A stretch of DNA of 64,000 nucleotides from NCBI RefSeq assembly GCF_964204865.1, contig NC_135252.1:10437383-10501382 (forward strand), written 5' to 3'. The notes beneath the pieces were generated by a model. It was not told the DNA's origin, did not search any database, and saw nothing but the letters and a program-made list of their open reading frames with translations. The stretch's first letter is position 1. Each line of letters starts with the position of its first letter. Source of the DNA: Styela clava (Eukaryota > Chordata > Ascidiacea > Stolidobranchia > Styelidae). Shown here piece after piece: positions 49,501 to 60,618 of the stretch. Made by a program: the position numbers and the translations under genes.

Positions 49501-50962
49501 GAGAAAATAATATAAAATGTACACTGTACTGTTATACATATCACTACTTGCTATTGCCAATCGGATTTTAAAAACAATTTGTCATAATTTATATGAAGTC
49601 TGCAAATAAAAATTGCTACTGCTCTTCTACTAATCTGCTACTACCTCTTTTTACTAACTGAAATCACTTATTAGACACGTATGCCCGAGAGGAATAAACT
49701 TGCCTAAAAAATACGGAATGCTTTACTTTTCAGAACATGAAGTATTCATATGCGTTTCGTTTGGTCAGCCTTTTTTTTGACTTGAATTATAGACATTATT
49801 TGCTTATTGGAAGCGTCAGTGCTAAGCCATATCCGAAGGGTATCGAATTTTGTGACGTAACAATAGCAGTTCAATATAATAAAGAATCTCTAAAATCTTT
49901 CATAAATTATAAAAAAAAAATGAATAAGCCAACATAATATACCCTTTCTTATTATATATAGCTATAAATAAATTTTGTGCATTGATTACTTTACAAGTGT
50001 GCCATTTCTACCTACAGGTCTCATTGAACATGGCGATTATTTTGGTGTTGGAGAAAACATGTCTGGTGCTTATGTAATTGCATCAGGAAGAGTTGAATGC
50101 CTTGTGATTCCAAGGCATGTTATTTTATCTCTGGAACGCCTAGGTAAATGAATTAAAAAATCACCAATGTATTTGAATTGACCTCATTGTTTTACAAGCT
50201 GTTATATATTCTATATTTAAAGATACTACGAGTGAGAAAGTAATTAGAAAAGTAGGAGCAGTGAAAGAAATGCTCAAACACACTAAGTCAAGAATGCTGT
50301 CTGAAGAAGAAGCTTATGACAAATGGATGGTAAACTTAGGATGGAAAAATTACAAGAAAAAGGTGGGTGATAGTTCAAATCAAAATTGCATTTTTTCAAT
50401 TTTGGATCTCAACTCGCTAGATACTTTACCGTTGAATAATTTAACTGGAAATATATGTATGCTTGAAATGTTGTGCATCAACATCAAATATATTGCAAAA
50501 AGTTTTCAAAATATAAAAGTCAGATGCAAATAGCAATCAATCGAACATGCAAACAAAATCAGTACTATGTTTTGATGGCTTTTATAAGTTACTAAAATAA
50601 TAAATGTACCTATACATTTTCACAAATTTATTGAATAATTCTTTTGATGTCTATCACAGCCTTCTTCTGACGACAGAGACCACGACGCGAATGCAGAACA
50701 TACTTGTTCTAACGTTCAATTTATCAATAGCTATCGCCCATACACGTAATCGGCTAACAATGTTATTTTTCTGTATTTATAGATTGCCTCTGAAATATTG
50801 TCTTTGCGTGGAATTGAGTATAAGCGACAAACAGGAAAGCCATCGGGACTTCCGAAATTGCAAGAAAGAAAGAAAATCGAGCCAAACCTTCATCATAAGA
50901 GAAATATCGTCTTGAATACACAAAAAAAGAAAATGGCTTCAAGCCTTGACGAATTACGGTAG
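43568..50962 (+). CDS. Cyclic nucleotide-binding domain protein, CNBD2-like
   Basis: About 475 residues. Exons: 43568-43710 (3' end uncertain), 43860-44025, 44521-44667, 44998-45127, 45423-45537, 45863-46007, 49357-49492, 50018-50143, 50223-50362, 50783-50962. All join in frame. The N-terminal FKNLVRSIIRASRW resembles the start of CNBD2-type proteins. A first cyclic-nucleotide fold begins near residue 104; its phosphate-binding cassette FGELALIQDCTRTAT (177-191) keeps the Glu (179) and Arg (188) used by PKA regulatory subunits, so cAMP/cGMP binding is plausible. The second fold (about 230-370) lacks these residues at HGDYFGVGENMSGAY. The basic C-terminus includes MASSLDELR. CNBD2 proteins are linked to sperm function, but no tissue inference is possible here. 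Two choices are open: the donor of exon 1 (TG/GTTTGA is weak), and whether exon 3 extends past 44667. AATAAA lies at 51078. Confidence 0.85.
44100..44200. mobile_element. Partial copy of the CCAAGATGGCG inverted-repeat MITE
   Basis: GCTCCCGAAGTATTCGTACC then AAGATGGCGCACAACCTGAA and AGTATGTGTACCAGCTTAGGG match the left arm of the elements at 13324 and 20124. A short right arm, GGTTGTGCGTCATCT, pairs with GATGGCGCACAACC, so this is an internally deleted copy. It lies in intron 2 of the CNBD gene. Confidence 0.65.
47020..48360. repeat. Diverged direct repeat in a CNBD intron
   Basis: Segments about 47035-47290 and 48105-48330 share TTTGGT-AAG-TTTTATTTT, a GGTTTTTC-ATTTCAAAATAAAC block, TCTCTCGTTTT and AAAATTGGCGCCAA in the same order. 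Divergence is substantial, so this is an old duplication or two copies of one old element. Both lie in the 3.3-kb intron between exons ending 46007 and starting 49357. Confidence 0.6.
47573..47711. mobile_element. Short inverted-repeat element (MITE-like)
   Basis: The left end, CACCCCCACCACGTTAAAAT followed by AAGAATTAGTAATT, pairs with the right end AAATTACTAATTTCCTTATT followed by CTGAGCGTTGAGGGGGGTGG. The element is about 140 bp with no coding potential. The target duplication is not clear. Confidence 0.6.
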
Positions 50963-51944
50963 TTCAATACAGCACGAAGTTTACTTAAAGAATTCTTTGT
51001 TTTATGTGGTAGTTATTGTATATATTTATATATACGCCAGTGTTCCATCCCTTTTCCTATGTTTTGAATGTAATATTAATAAAAGTTAATATTTTGCTTT
51101 AAATGGTGTAGTTTGTGACACCATGCAGATGAAGTCATCGTAATTGCTCATATCTCGAGTGATTTTGAAAAGTGTACTAAGATGTATTATAAATTTTAAA
51201 CAAGCGTTTGGTTCGGGATTGGTCAAAACGTTGTCACAAGTCTTCACTGGAAAACAGAACGATTACTAATAACAAACTTACAAGCAGTCTAGAAATCGGG
51301 GTTACATGAGTATTATTCTCATGGAGTAACATTCCAAAAAAAAAATTAGTGCAACATAGCAAAAATTGAGTGACAAAACTCGTATATATCATAAAGAATT
51401 GTTTATAAGCGAAAATTTGAATTGAAATAGGCTGAAACTACGCTGGAATTTGGATTGCCCCAAAGCCCCTCCTGGGATAACGAAGATAAAATGTTATGTA
51501 ATACGCCTGGCATATATTTCATTAATTGAAACATTCTTTTTGAAATATAAAAATGGGTGTCGTAACTATAAGATCCGTTTGTTTTTTGTTTGTAATGCCG
51601 TCAACTATGTTGGCTTCTATTCTGCAGAATTTCAAGTGGGACTTTATAAATTTTACTATATGCTAAATCTAACGAGGCGCTATATTGAAGGTGTCATACC
51701 AATGTTCTAGTGACTGAGCTTTTTTATCAATCCAAAGAGTTTCTAAGTATACGATAAACGCCCGCTTATGTAAATATATGTTTCGAAGAATGGATGAGGT
51801 TATGTTATCTCTCGTGAAATCGACAAATCTTTTTGACTAACAAGACAATCTCTCTCTTATGCTTCGATAATCGTTGAAAATACTAACAACGAAAGATTGC
51901 CTCAGGGTAATCTATCGCTTTGACGTCATAGCGGCTGCAACGTC
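50963..51944. other. Spacer between CNBD gene and Ser/Thr-rich gene
   Basis: AATAAA at 51078-51083, about 115 bp past the CNBD stop, is a plausible polyadenylation signal. An 86-codon frame at 51450-51710 has no recognisable feature. The sequence just before 51945 is the putative promoter or 5' untranslated region of the next gene; no clear core promoter element is seen. Confidence 0.55.
51078..51083 (+). terminator. Polyadenylation signal AATAAA
   Basis: Canonical hexamer about 115 bp after the CNBD-gene stop codon at 50962. Confidence 0.5.
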
Positions 51945-54900
51945 ATGACAAAAGATAATAAAATATCCAAAGAAGTGCTATTTTTAGACGCGGCGGAATC
52001 TATTTTGAGCGTCCAGCCAAATTTAGATCGCGTTGAATCTAATTTTGTTCACCTCATATCACGTGTCGATCAACATCAATGTCATTTGCCATGTTTTTAT
52101 TATGAAAATGCGATTATAAAATGTAAAATGTTGTCTTCTCTCGACCTTAGTAAGAAGTATATAAAAGTCCCACTCTTGTTGAAACGGGCTTTATTTGCGA
52201 CAACCCCTTGCGATATTGGTATCTGTATTCTTTCTAAAGTTGAAGTACATATGTGTATGCTTCTATATTTGAATCAAGGAGTGAAACTTCTCTGGATAGA
52301 ATGTTATCAAGTTTGGAAGCATCGAGCAACAATATTTCGTCGATTCCCATGAACTATACTGGGTCTATGAGTGCACTACTTTTCGATGACTCGATGGAGA
52401 AAATGGACGTCGACAAAACGTCCTCAGATGTAACGAGGTATCTAGAAGAATACATTGAGTCCAGTTTTAATTTTGCAGAAACGACTTCTTCCTTTTCAGC
52501 AAGCCCCTGTTCAGATCACACTTCTGTATCAAGAACGTCGTCAGATGAAGGTAGTTCAAATAAAATGACGCCAAGTTATACAGTATCAACATGTTCGGAT
52601 GTTTTTTCGCCAACTGATTCTAAAGACTGTAATTTCCAGCTGAACAACATGATTAACACTAGTACAGATGAGTTCCCGTATGAGGACGTTCTCTCATTAG
52701 AAAATGCGCTCGAGGAAGCCGTTGGAGATTCGTTGGAAAATGTTGGTAGCGTGAAAAGTGAATCGAACATGATTCAAAATTTATCGTCTCATACATCAAT
52801 AAGCGGGCAAAATTTTACGATGCCACAACCACCTAACTCAAACCCGCCTATAAGTAATGCGTTTCCAAAAGTATCTCACCGAGTAGTAATCAGTCCGACT
52901 ACAACATTAGTTCTGTCCGATGACGTTATGCGTAAGAAACATCGCCCTCTTTCAACTAACAGCAAATCGACCTCTAAAATAGTGACATCAACCAGCAATC
53001 AACTACATCCTTCCATGGTGCAAAACAGGCCAATTTCATCGAGTTCTGGAAAAATCTCACCCGTAGCAATCAATGTAGGAAGTAACGATCATGCAATAAC
53101 TTCACTTCATTCGATGACGGCAAGCAACCAGAGCCCTCAGTCTGTGGAAACTTCTGACCATTTGGTAAGATGAATACATATAAGATATTGTGATCTTCCA
53201 CCAACCAGTGTTGAACTTAATTAGATAGAGTAGTGAGTGTCAATTTTGTTTAGATCTGAACACGTTCAGGCAACAATAACATCTATTCAAACATACCATA
53301 TTGCAGTTAGCAGAACAAGACGATCAGCAGAATGACGAGAATGTTGAGTGGTCTACCCCAAGGAAAAGCATCCAAGCAATACAAAAGAATCCACTTCCAC
53401 CTGAAGGTTATAAGATAACAAGATATCCATTGAAAAGTCAGACGGATAATAGAGAAGAAAACGTATGTTCAGCAATATTTCACCTTCGATATAATAAAGC
53501 TTGTATTATTGAAAAATCCATCCAAATATAATCAATGGTGATCTATTATTGTACTATTATGAGATAATTATTTTAAATCTTGACAAATTGCATTTGATTC
53601 GATTAGGTATATAAGGTTTGTGTTACCAAATAGTACTTGGAAGTATTAATATGATTATATTTATTTAGACCTGAGTACGAATTATATAACAGTTCTCCCC
53701 CTTTCGAAACCGGTTTTATTCGCGACACTACCTTGCTATACTGATATCTGTATAATTAATTACCAATGTTGAATTACATGCTTCTATATTTGATTCAAGA
53801 AGTCCCGAAAGAATGTTCTTAAGTTTGGAAGCATCGAGTAGCAATATTCTGTCGATTTCCCTCAACTATAATGGTTGTATGAATGCACTATACTTCTCGA
53901 AGTCTTGTCCAAACATTTGAAATTAATTACATCTGCAACATGCTATGGACATTTGTATGAAATAGTATTACATTTAGAAAATACAAGATGAAACGACTGA
54001 TATCATAAATGAACTACGACATCAGCTTCAAAGGGCCAGGATGGAGGTTGATCATCGTCTGAAAGAAGTTGAAGAATGGAGATTATCTGCTCAACAAATA
54101 TTTGATGCAGCAAGAAAAATTCGGGCTCAAATGGAATTAGAAAAGGTATTGGAAATTTGTCCCAGCCTTGGCATAACGAATTTTTGCATTTGGTAATTGG
54201 CCAAATATAAATTTCTATTTGGAAGCGTTGTTCAAAAAGATTGCTATTGTGAGATTTATATAAATTATCTGTCCACCATTGTAAAAATCACAAGCATTTT
54301 TCCCGGCACAAAAACTGATAATTTAGATATGAGGGACGAAAAAAAGCAAACAACAAGTATAATGACAAAAATATTCTTGCAATCATTTTAACGTTTTAAA
54401 AATATTTTCTAAATCAATTATGCAAGCATTTGTCCCATAACTCAACATTTTGCAAAGTGCATACAATAAATTGCATTTTATATATTTTAATGTTGCGCAA
54501 AAGTATTTACAAATAAAACAAATTAATTTCAAAGTATAAAACTTTGTGTGCAATTTAAATTTTCAAGATATCCGCCATTTTGTTTTTCCCAGTGAAGTCT
54601 ATAAAAATAGCAACAATCTAAAAATAAAATCAAGTTTAAAATTAGATTAATCCGAAAGGTATCGCAAACTTGATGAACTCTATTGCTTCATCGTAAAAAT
54701 GGTTGTGAAATACCGCGTGTCGTTAATCATCGAGCTCAGATGTAAAATACCCTGGAGCATATTTTCGTTCGTCGTCACAAAAACTAGAGAATGTTTGAGC
54801 AAAACTTTCTGATGACGATTGTTTTTTATGAAAATGTTGACGAAATACAAACTCTTAGCTAAGTTCAAAATTTTAGCGACAAACACAAATTAAAAATGAT

Positions 54901-56463
54901 ATACGGTATATGAAACATTATGCGGATGGCGCAGTAAGAAATTCACGAATCTCACCCCGGCGTTTAAATCAATCAAAGCAGGAAAAAGTAATGTATTAAT
55001 AAGGGGGTGAAATTGGATCAAGATTTCCATACAATGTCACGTTGTAAAAATGTCTAATCTACTTAAATTTACAATTTATGCAGTCTCGAGCTGATCGTGC
55101 AGAATCGAAGATTGCCCAACTCACTGCACACTTCAGATCAAAAGCTGCAGCAAAAGCGAGAGCAAAGTCCATCGGATCTGAGAAATCTGGAACATCCGGC
55201 AATGTAAATCAATCTTCAAAATCCCCAAATACTGCAGACGCGTCTGGATCAAAAACATCCGGGTCCCCAGATCCGATTATATTAAGTAAGTGTGTCATTG
55301 TCTGGACGTGAGAAAGTGAAAAATAATTAAAAGTGGTAATTCTTGTAAGTAACCACACTACCTTGGCCTAACGTTATCTTCTTCCTGGAAGTCGGAATTA
55401 CTGTTGAGCACAAATCATTGCTTCGTGGTCAATTCACATAACTTATTCAAAACCTAAATGTCAATTGCTACTGGCTTAAAAGGTCCAACCAAACAGATTC
55501 TCCATCCATGCCTGTTTGTAGTAACATGGGGCCTTGTATAGTTTAGTACCACATCCACTTCTAGTTGGCCTGGCTCAACAATTTTTGCATATGTCAATCC
55601 TTATCGGCGGCGCAGATGCCATTTCGGGCGATGGTAATTATACTTTGGCAATCCCTATGACGTGATGGTGACGTCGTAGTGACGTAATTTTTGGATTTTT
55701 GGCATAGTCAGGTGAGGGTTAGGAATACCATATACAAAAATCGTTATGCTACGCCCACTGGAAGTACTTGTGGTACTAAACTATACTAGACCCGTAACAC
55801 CTTCATTTTCTTTACTTGCTAAAGAGCAATTTTTGATTTGTTCTTTGAATAACCAACATAATTGGAATAATGTGGTGGGCTCAAAACTGGAGCGTAATAA
55901 TAGGGAACGATATAAATTGCATCAAATATATATATATATATGAACTAAACAACATAACGTGACTTTTAGGTCGAAAAAGACGACGAACAGTTCCCGAACT
56001 CGATGATGTTACAAAATCACTAGCTTCTTGGTTGATGTCGCAACCATCAGACACAAAAAAGAAACCGGCCACGTCTGCACATCCCAGATCAGTTTCAGAA
56101 AGCGTATTTGGCTTTCAAAAACCAAAAGATGAGTTAGTGTATTCACCACAAATCAACAGCGGTGTGAGGCTAGCCTTGAGGGCAAAGGTGTGTTCTGCAA
56201 GAGCGGATACACTGAACACAGCTCAGGATCTTATAAAACAGACAAAACTGCTTTTGGTCGATCTCCCAACAATACCTGAAAGTTCTTCTAGCGCAAGTAT
56301 CCCGGGATTATTTGAAAGCAGAATAACGATGAGAAATAGGTGGAGTAGTGTTGACAGCGTTCACTCGGCAACGACATGTTCGACAACGCCATCGAGCGGA
56401 AGCGCAAGAGTGCCAATGTCTCATTCTTTGTCAGAGTCATCACTACAAATTAAGAAATCATAA
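51945..56463 (+). CDS. Unrecognised Ser/Thr-rich protein with coiled coil
   Basis: I do not recognise a family. Secure exons: about 52246-53164, 53307-53462, 53978-54145, 55084-55285, 55970-56463 (stop TAA); they join in one frame. The long first secure exon encodes a Ser/Thr-rich, low-complexity, probably disordered segment. The third (residue run DIINELRHQLQRARMEVDHR and onwards) and the start of the fourth (SRADRAESKIAQL) form a charged coiled coil of about 70 residues. The C-terminus holds a basic patch GRKRRR-like (SRKRRRTVPELDD), a FGFQKPKDELVYSPQ segment and a Ser-rich tail. The 5' end is unsettled. An ATG frame from 51945 (MTKDNKISKEVLFLDAAESI) looks coding but overlaps the next frame, and no strong donor gives the right phase; the fallback start is ATG 52301, giving 627 residues. 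A scaffold role is possible but unproven. Confidence 0.72.
53688..53925 (+). pseudogene. Decayed copy of the exon start at 52170-52400, inside the next-but-one intron
   Basis: This intronic stretch aligns along about 230 bp with 52170-52400, including GCTTCTATATTTGA-TCAA, AGTTTGGAAGCATCGAG and TCGATT-CC. The corresponding reading frame stays open for about 50 codons (HASIFDSRSPERM against YASIFESRSETSLDRM) and then stops at CCAAACATTTGA. The base that would form the splice acceptor AG in the parent (TTGAAG) is T here (TTGAAT), so the copy cannot be spliced in the same way. Probably a tandem exon duplication now decaying. Confidence 0.75.
55527..55793. mobile_element. Inverted-repeat MITE
   Basis: Left end GGCCTTGTATAGTTTAGTAC then CACATCCACTTCTAGTTGG; right end CCACTGGAAGTACTTGTGG then TACTAAACTATACTAGACCC. 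These are complements over about 38 bp with a few mismatches. GTAAC occurs just outside both ends and may be the target duplication. It lies in the last intron of the Ser/Thr-rich gene; no coding potential. Confidence 0.7.
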
Positions 56464-57304
56464 TACAATAACGATAATGGAGTGATAAAATTATATTTTT
56501 CTTTATTTCATTTATATTGAATATTATAAATATTGTTTATTGGTACTATTATTATATTTAATTTTAACTTTCATTACCAATATAATGAAAATGTTTACAA
56601 AATGGTGATAACCAATTGAAAAGCATCTGTGGAATGCTTCATATGTCGATAAAAATTCATTTTTTTCTTAATGCAAAAAATAAATTATTTTTATTAAACT
56701 CAAATATGTTTATTCCAATAGTGTTCTGCGTAATGTAGTATAATATCTTTAGCTCATCGCCTATTGTTCCAGTGGTTACAGTCAAATTTACCCTCAAATC
56801 CACATACTTAATCTTATTTATCTAGACGTTTTCCTGTTTATTACATCTCTATGGTATGTATTCTAACATGTATACGATACCACACTACTAATTGTTGTGG
56901 CCACAGATTCTATTTTTCTGTTCTGGAATGTGGTTGCCAATAAATTTCACTTTCATCGTTTTTGTTTGTTAGATCACATGTACTGCATGTCACGTTTTTC
57001 TGGTTAGAACTACAGCAAGTTCTGTCATTACATTAAAGCCAATCGCCCAAATATAGATGCCATACATCATGGAATTTCTTTATCCACCGTCAAAGTGGAT
57101 CAAATTCTCTATTTTGTGCCATGATACATTTCAAAATAAATTGAATGATCTAATTTTTATGTCCCTACTATTGTGTTTTACCCCCTCCATTTGAAATAAT
57201 GTGCATACCGCAGAGGTCTGTGTTTTAATGTAGTCTTAAAAAAAACGTCCTTGAAGATGATGAGATAAGGTGAGCGGTCCAAAATTAAAAAAAAAAGTAT
57301 AATA

Positions 57305-57650
57305 AGAGAGCAATGCTCAAACGTATGGACACAAAAGCCAAAACAAAGTAGTATGGAATCTTTTACAGTGCCGGTAGTCCTCCTCATGAGAAAACTCCAG
57401 ACTTCGTTCGACAACCATATCGCTGAAATACGATTTCGGAACCGCCACACAGTGCGCAATTTTTAATTTTGATGACGTCACAAAAGTAAAACAAATCCCA
57501 TAGTACCCATACTACCCACAGAAGTTTTTGAAATACATAAAAAAGAAATAATCTTCTAGCGACAAAAACAATTTTTAATAAACGACTGAAAATTTCGAAG
57601 TAATTAGTCCAGTAGTTAAAGAGAAGATTGCGAACAACAACAGGAATGCC
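57305..57650. repeat. Diverged relative of the 30.6-32.6 kb repeat family
   Basis: CAATGCTCAAACGTATGGACAC, ACAAATCCCATAGT, CGACTGAAAATTT and AATTAGTCCAGTAGTTAAAG occur in nearly the same order as the landmarks of the array in the protease-homologue intron. This shows a dispersed family and not only a local array. Confidence 0.65.
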
Positions 57651-58833
57651 AACAACAACATTGTGATAACAAACACATTAACACAACACAGGAATTTCAT
57701 GATACCATGATCACAAGAGAGTTTTTCAAGACTGTTAGCGTACTACTTATTTCAAATTAGCGCCACTGTTTAGCTTGTAGGCAACGCGAAATAAAAATTT
57801 CGAAATACATTTTTACTCAACCCTGTGCGATTGTCGCTGATCGTTTATCAATGTAATTTTATTGTAATTTAATTTATCAATGCAATTGATTTTCCGTTAA
57901 AATAGCATCAAAACCCTTTTCTGTAATTCACATTGATTTTCTGATCAGCGTTGTTTTATTGTAATTTATCTTGAAGAGTTGACATGCTAACGAGCAAAGC
58001 AAATACCAGCCATCCGTTTTCAGCCGAAGTATAAATTTTTTACAATAAAATTTTTTTGAAATTGTCCGACATCGGAAATACGAAATAATAATTTCATTGT
58101 ATAATTTGAGACGTTCGGTAAATCTTAAAATGCTGGTAGTTTTTGGGGTTATCACCTCACAAACAAAAAACTATTCGTTGATATTATTCCTGACATGATG
58201 AATCGCTCAGGGAACGTGCTGTGATAAATCACATCAAAGCTTTAAATATTTGCAAAAGCTAAATATTTAATGCGTTCGATGTGTTAGCTACAAAAATAAC
58301 AGCAGAAAATTAAATTTTCTTTCGTGCTTGCATAGTCGAAATTGAATTTATTTAATTTTCGGTCCCCTAACGCAATTTAGGCATGGCTTTTAAACGATTA
58401 AATTATTGCATATTTTCCAAGTAAAATATGCATTGTAGTATGTAGTAACTTGAATTATACTGTAAAATAATCATCAATCAGAAACGTTCACTAAAATTCA
58501 ATACAACTAAAAAGCCGAACATCATTTGATGTAAACTCGATGAAAGATCCGATCAATGTTGTGTTCCATATATGTTATTTCTTATACGGCCCGTAACACA
58601 AGTTCAAGCTGAGTATCTGCCGATTCGAAAAATCAAATCAAATATGTGAACCTTTTGTTAGACGTTTCTCAGCCGATGAACAAACAGAACTTAAACATAT
58701 TCATACTGATACCATAAATAGACATTCAAAGCGATATTTTTATAAGACTAAAATATAGTACTTTTTGATAAATCCGGCTCCGGCCCGCGGAGCAATAGAA
58801 TCTGGCCGGCGACGCTTCGCTGAATTAGAGTAA

Positions 58834-59182
58834 CAAAGCAGCTGTTTTGACGATTATATTCTTTACGAAACAGAATTTATTGTGAGACACGTGTAGACTT
58901 AATTATATTATAACCTAACAAGTATAATATTCACAATCACTCGTTTAATGAGCCTATAATGTAATAATTATGATCAGACAAATGGCAACAATACGAGGAA
59001 AAGATGATGCTATGTACAAATGGTTTAACGGCGCAGTAAAGATTCAAATGGTTAATCTTCGCGCGCTGAGAAATAGGTGCCACCCGTTCGGTTTTTAACT
59101 TTCTAAAAACATGTGCGGCCCGCCAATGACTGCAACCTTACAGTTTGACCCGCGAGTGACGAAAGGTTGCCGACCCCTGCTG
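58834..59182. mobile_element. hAT-like element remnant with GACCCCTGCTG end
   Basis: The right end GGTTGCCGACCCCTGCTG is typical of hAT-type short elements and is followed by TAGAGTAA (59183-59190). The same octamer precedes the proposed left end at 58826-58833. The left terminus CAAAGCAGCTG matches the right one poorly, so the left boundary is less sure. Internal GCGGCCCGCC-type sequence is GC-rich against the surroundings. Confidence 0.5.
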
Positions 59183-60498
59183 TAGAGTAATCTGGTGTCG
59201 AGGGTTTCATTTTGTGATGATCAATAGACCATGTTGTAGAACATTTTTGAGAATTGGAAATAATATTATCCGTTAATCAAGGTTTACATTTGACGCCAAG
59301 GATCTTCGGTTTATCGCAATATCACAAAATAAACATTCAATTAACAGCGTATTGCTGGCATATACTGTACATATTGAATTGGTCATTATTACTGCAATAG
59401 CTTAGGTGTTTCAAAAATATAACAGCCCGGAAGTTTCTATACATTCGAGTATCTTTTGTTTATTTCTGGTCCAAGCCTCGTTTTAACTAAGTTCGTGTTT
59501 TTTGTAGTTTACTTTTGTGTGTGTGTGCTGGAGCGGGCATATGATATTTCATATGTTTTAAACTTTTTTAAAGGTTTTGCTCACCCTCCAGAATTCTCCA
59601 TTTTGAATTTGAGTATCCGAATAAACTATCTATCTATCTTAGTATACAGTTACATTTGAATTTCATTGCATTTGACAACAATTTTTACATCCTATTATAC
59701 CGTCGCTAAATATGTTTGTCAGAATGATCAATAACTTCATCTCCCGTTGGGAGCAGTTATAATTCATTCCCAGTTTTGCTACGGACTGAAATCGAGTTAG
59801 TGGACCGAACTGTCAAAACACGTTCAGAAGTTGGATTTAAATTTGATGACGCAATTCAAGACTGAGAAATATCCTTATCAGCGTAATGAGAACATGAATA
59901 ATTAAATTGAGCAATTGATATCAATCAATCAATGAATGTTTGCTGAATTTGAATTGAACGAAAGTGTAGAATCAAATAGATCACGTGTTTTGATGTTTTT
60001 CTAACTAAATAGTGAATATTAATACTGTTATTGCAACCTAATGCGAAAAAGTCAGCTTGCCAGTTTAATTTCTGTTATGTAGTTGTTTTTGTATGACAAT
60101 TCGGGTCAGTTGTAGAAAGAAAACATAGGTTTCGCTTGAAACTATCCAACTGGACGAACATTTTGCATCGTTACGCTGATTGATAATTTCGGTATATTTG
60201 TTCAAAACTGGCAAGGTGTCAGATATCCTACGGTTCTGACAAACGACGACCTTTTTCTGAAACAAGAAACTTATCGTTTAGTGACTACTAGTACACAGTC
60301 TTGCTTGGGGCAAAAGAGCTATTACTTCATAAAAACAAAAGCTTCGGTATATAACCAGTGCCGCAGTTAAACAAAATGCTACCGGATTCCAACCGAAATG
60401 GGGTTTCTTGAGTATAGTCAAAATCAATAGAACCACATCTGTGCCCTTTTTAGTCTCTGGCGATTGTCACATAAAATTTCTTTGTTTCCGGTCACTTA

Positions 60499-60618
60499 TT
60501 TTGAAACATTGATATAGGTCGCAAATTTTTACAAACACTTCATTTGGAACATTACGAACATTTTGAAACACTGATATAGGTCGCAAATTTTTACAAACAC
60601 TCCATTTGGAACATTACA
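60499..60618. repeat. Tandem duplication, two copies of 62 bp
   Basis: TTTTGAAACA-TGATATAGG and GTCGCAAATTTTTACAAACA then CATTTGGAACATTAC repeat with period 62 and only about two mismatches over the shared length, so the duplication is recent. It is non-coding. Confidence 0.85.
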
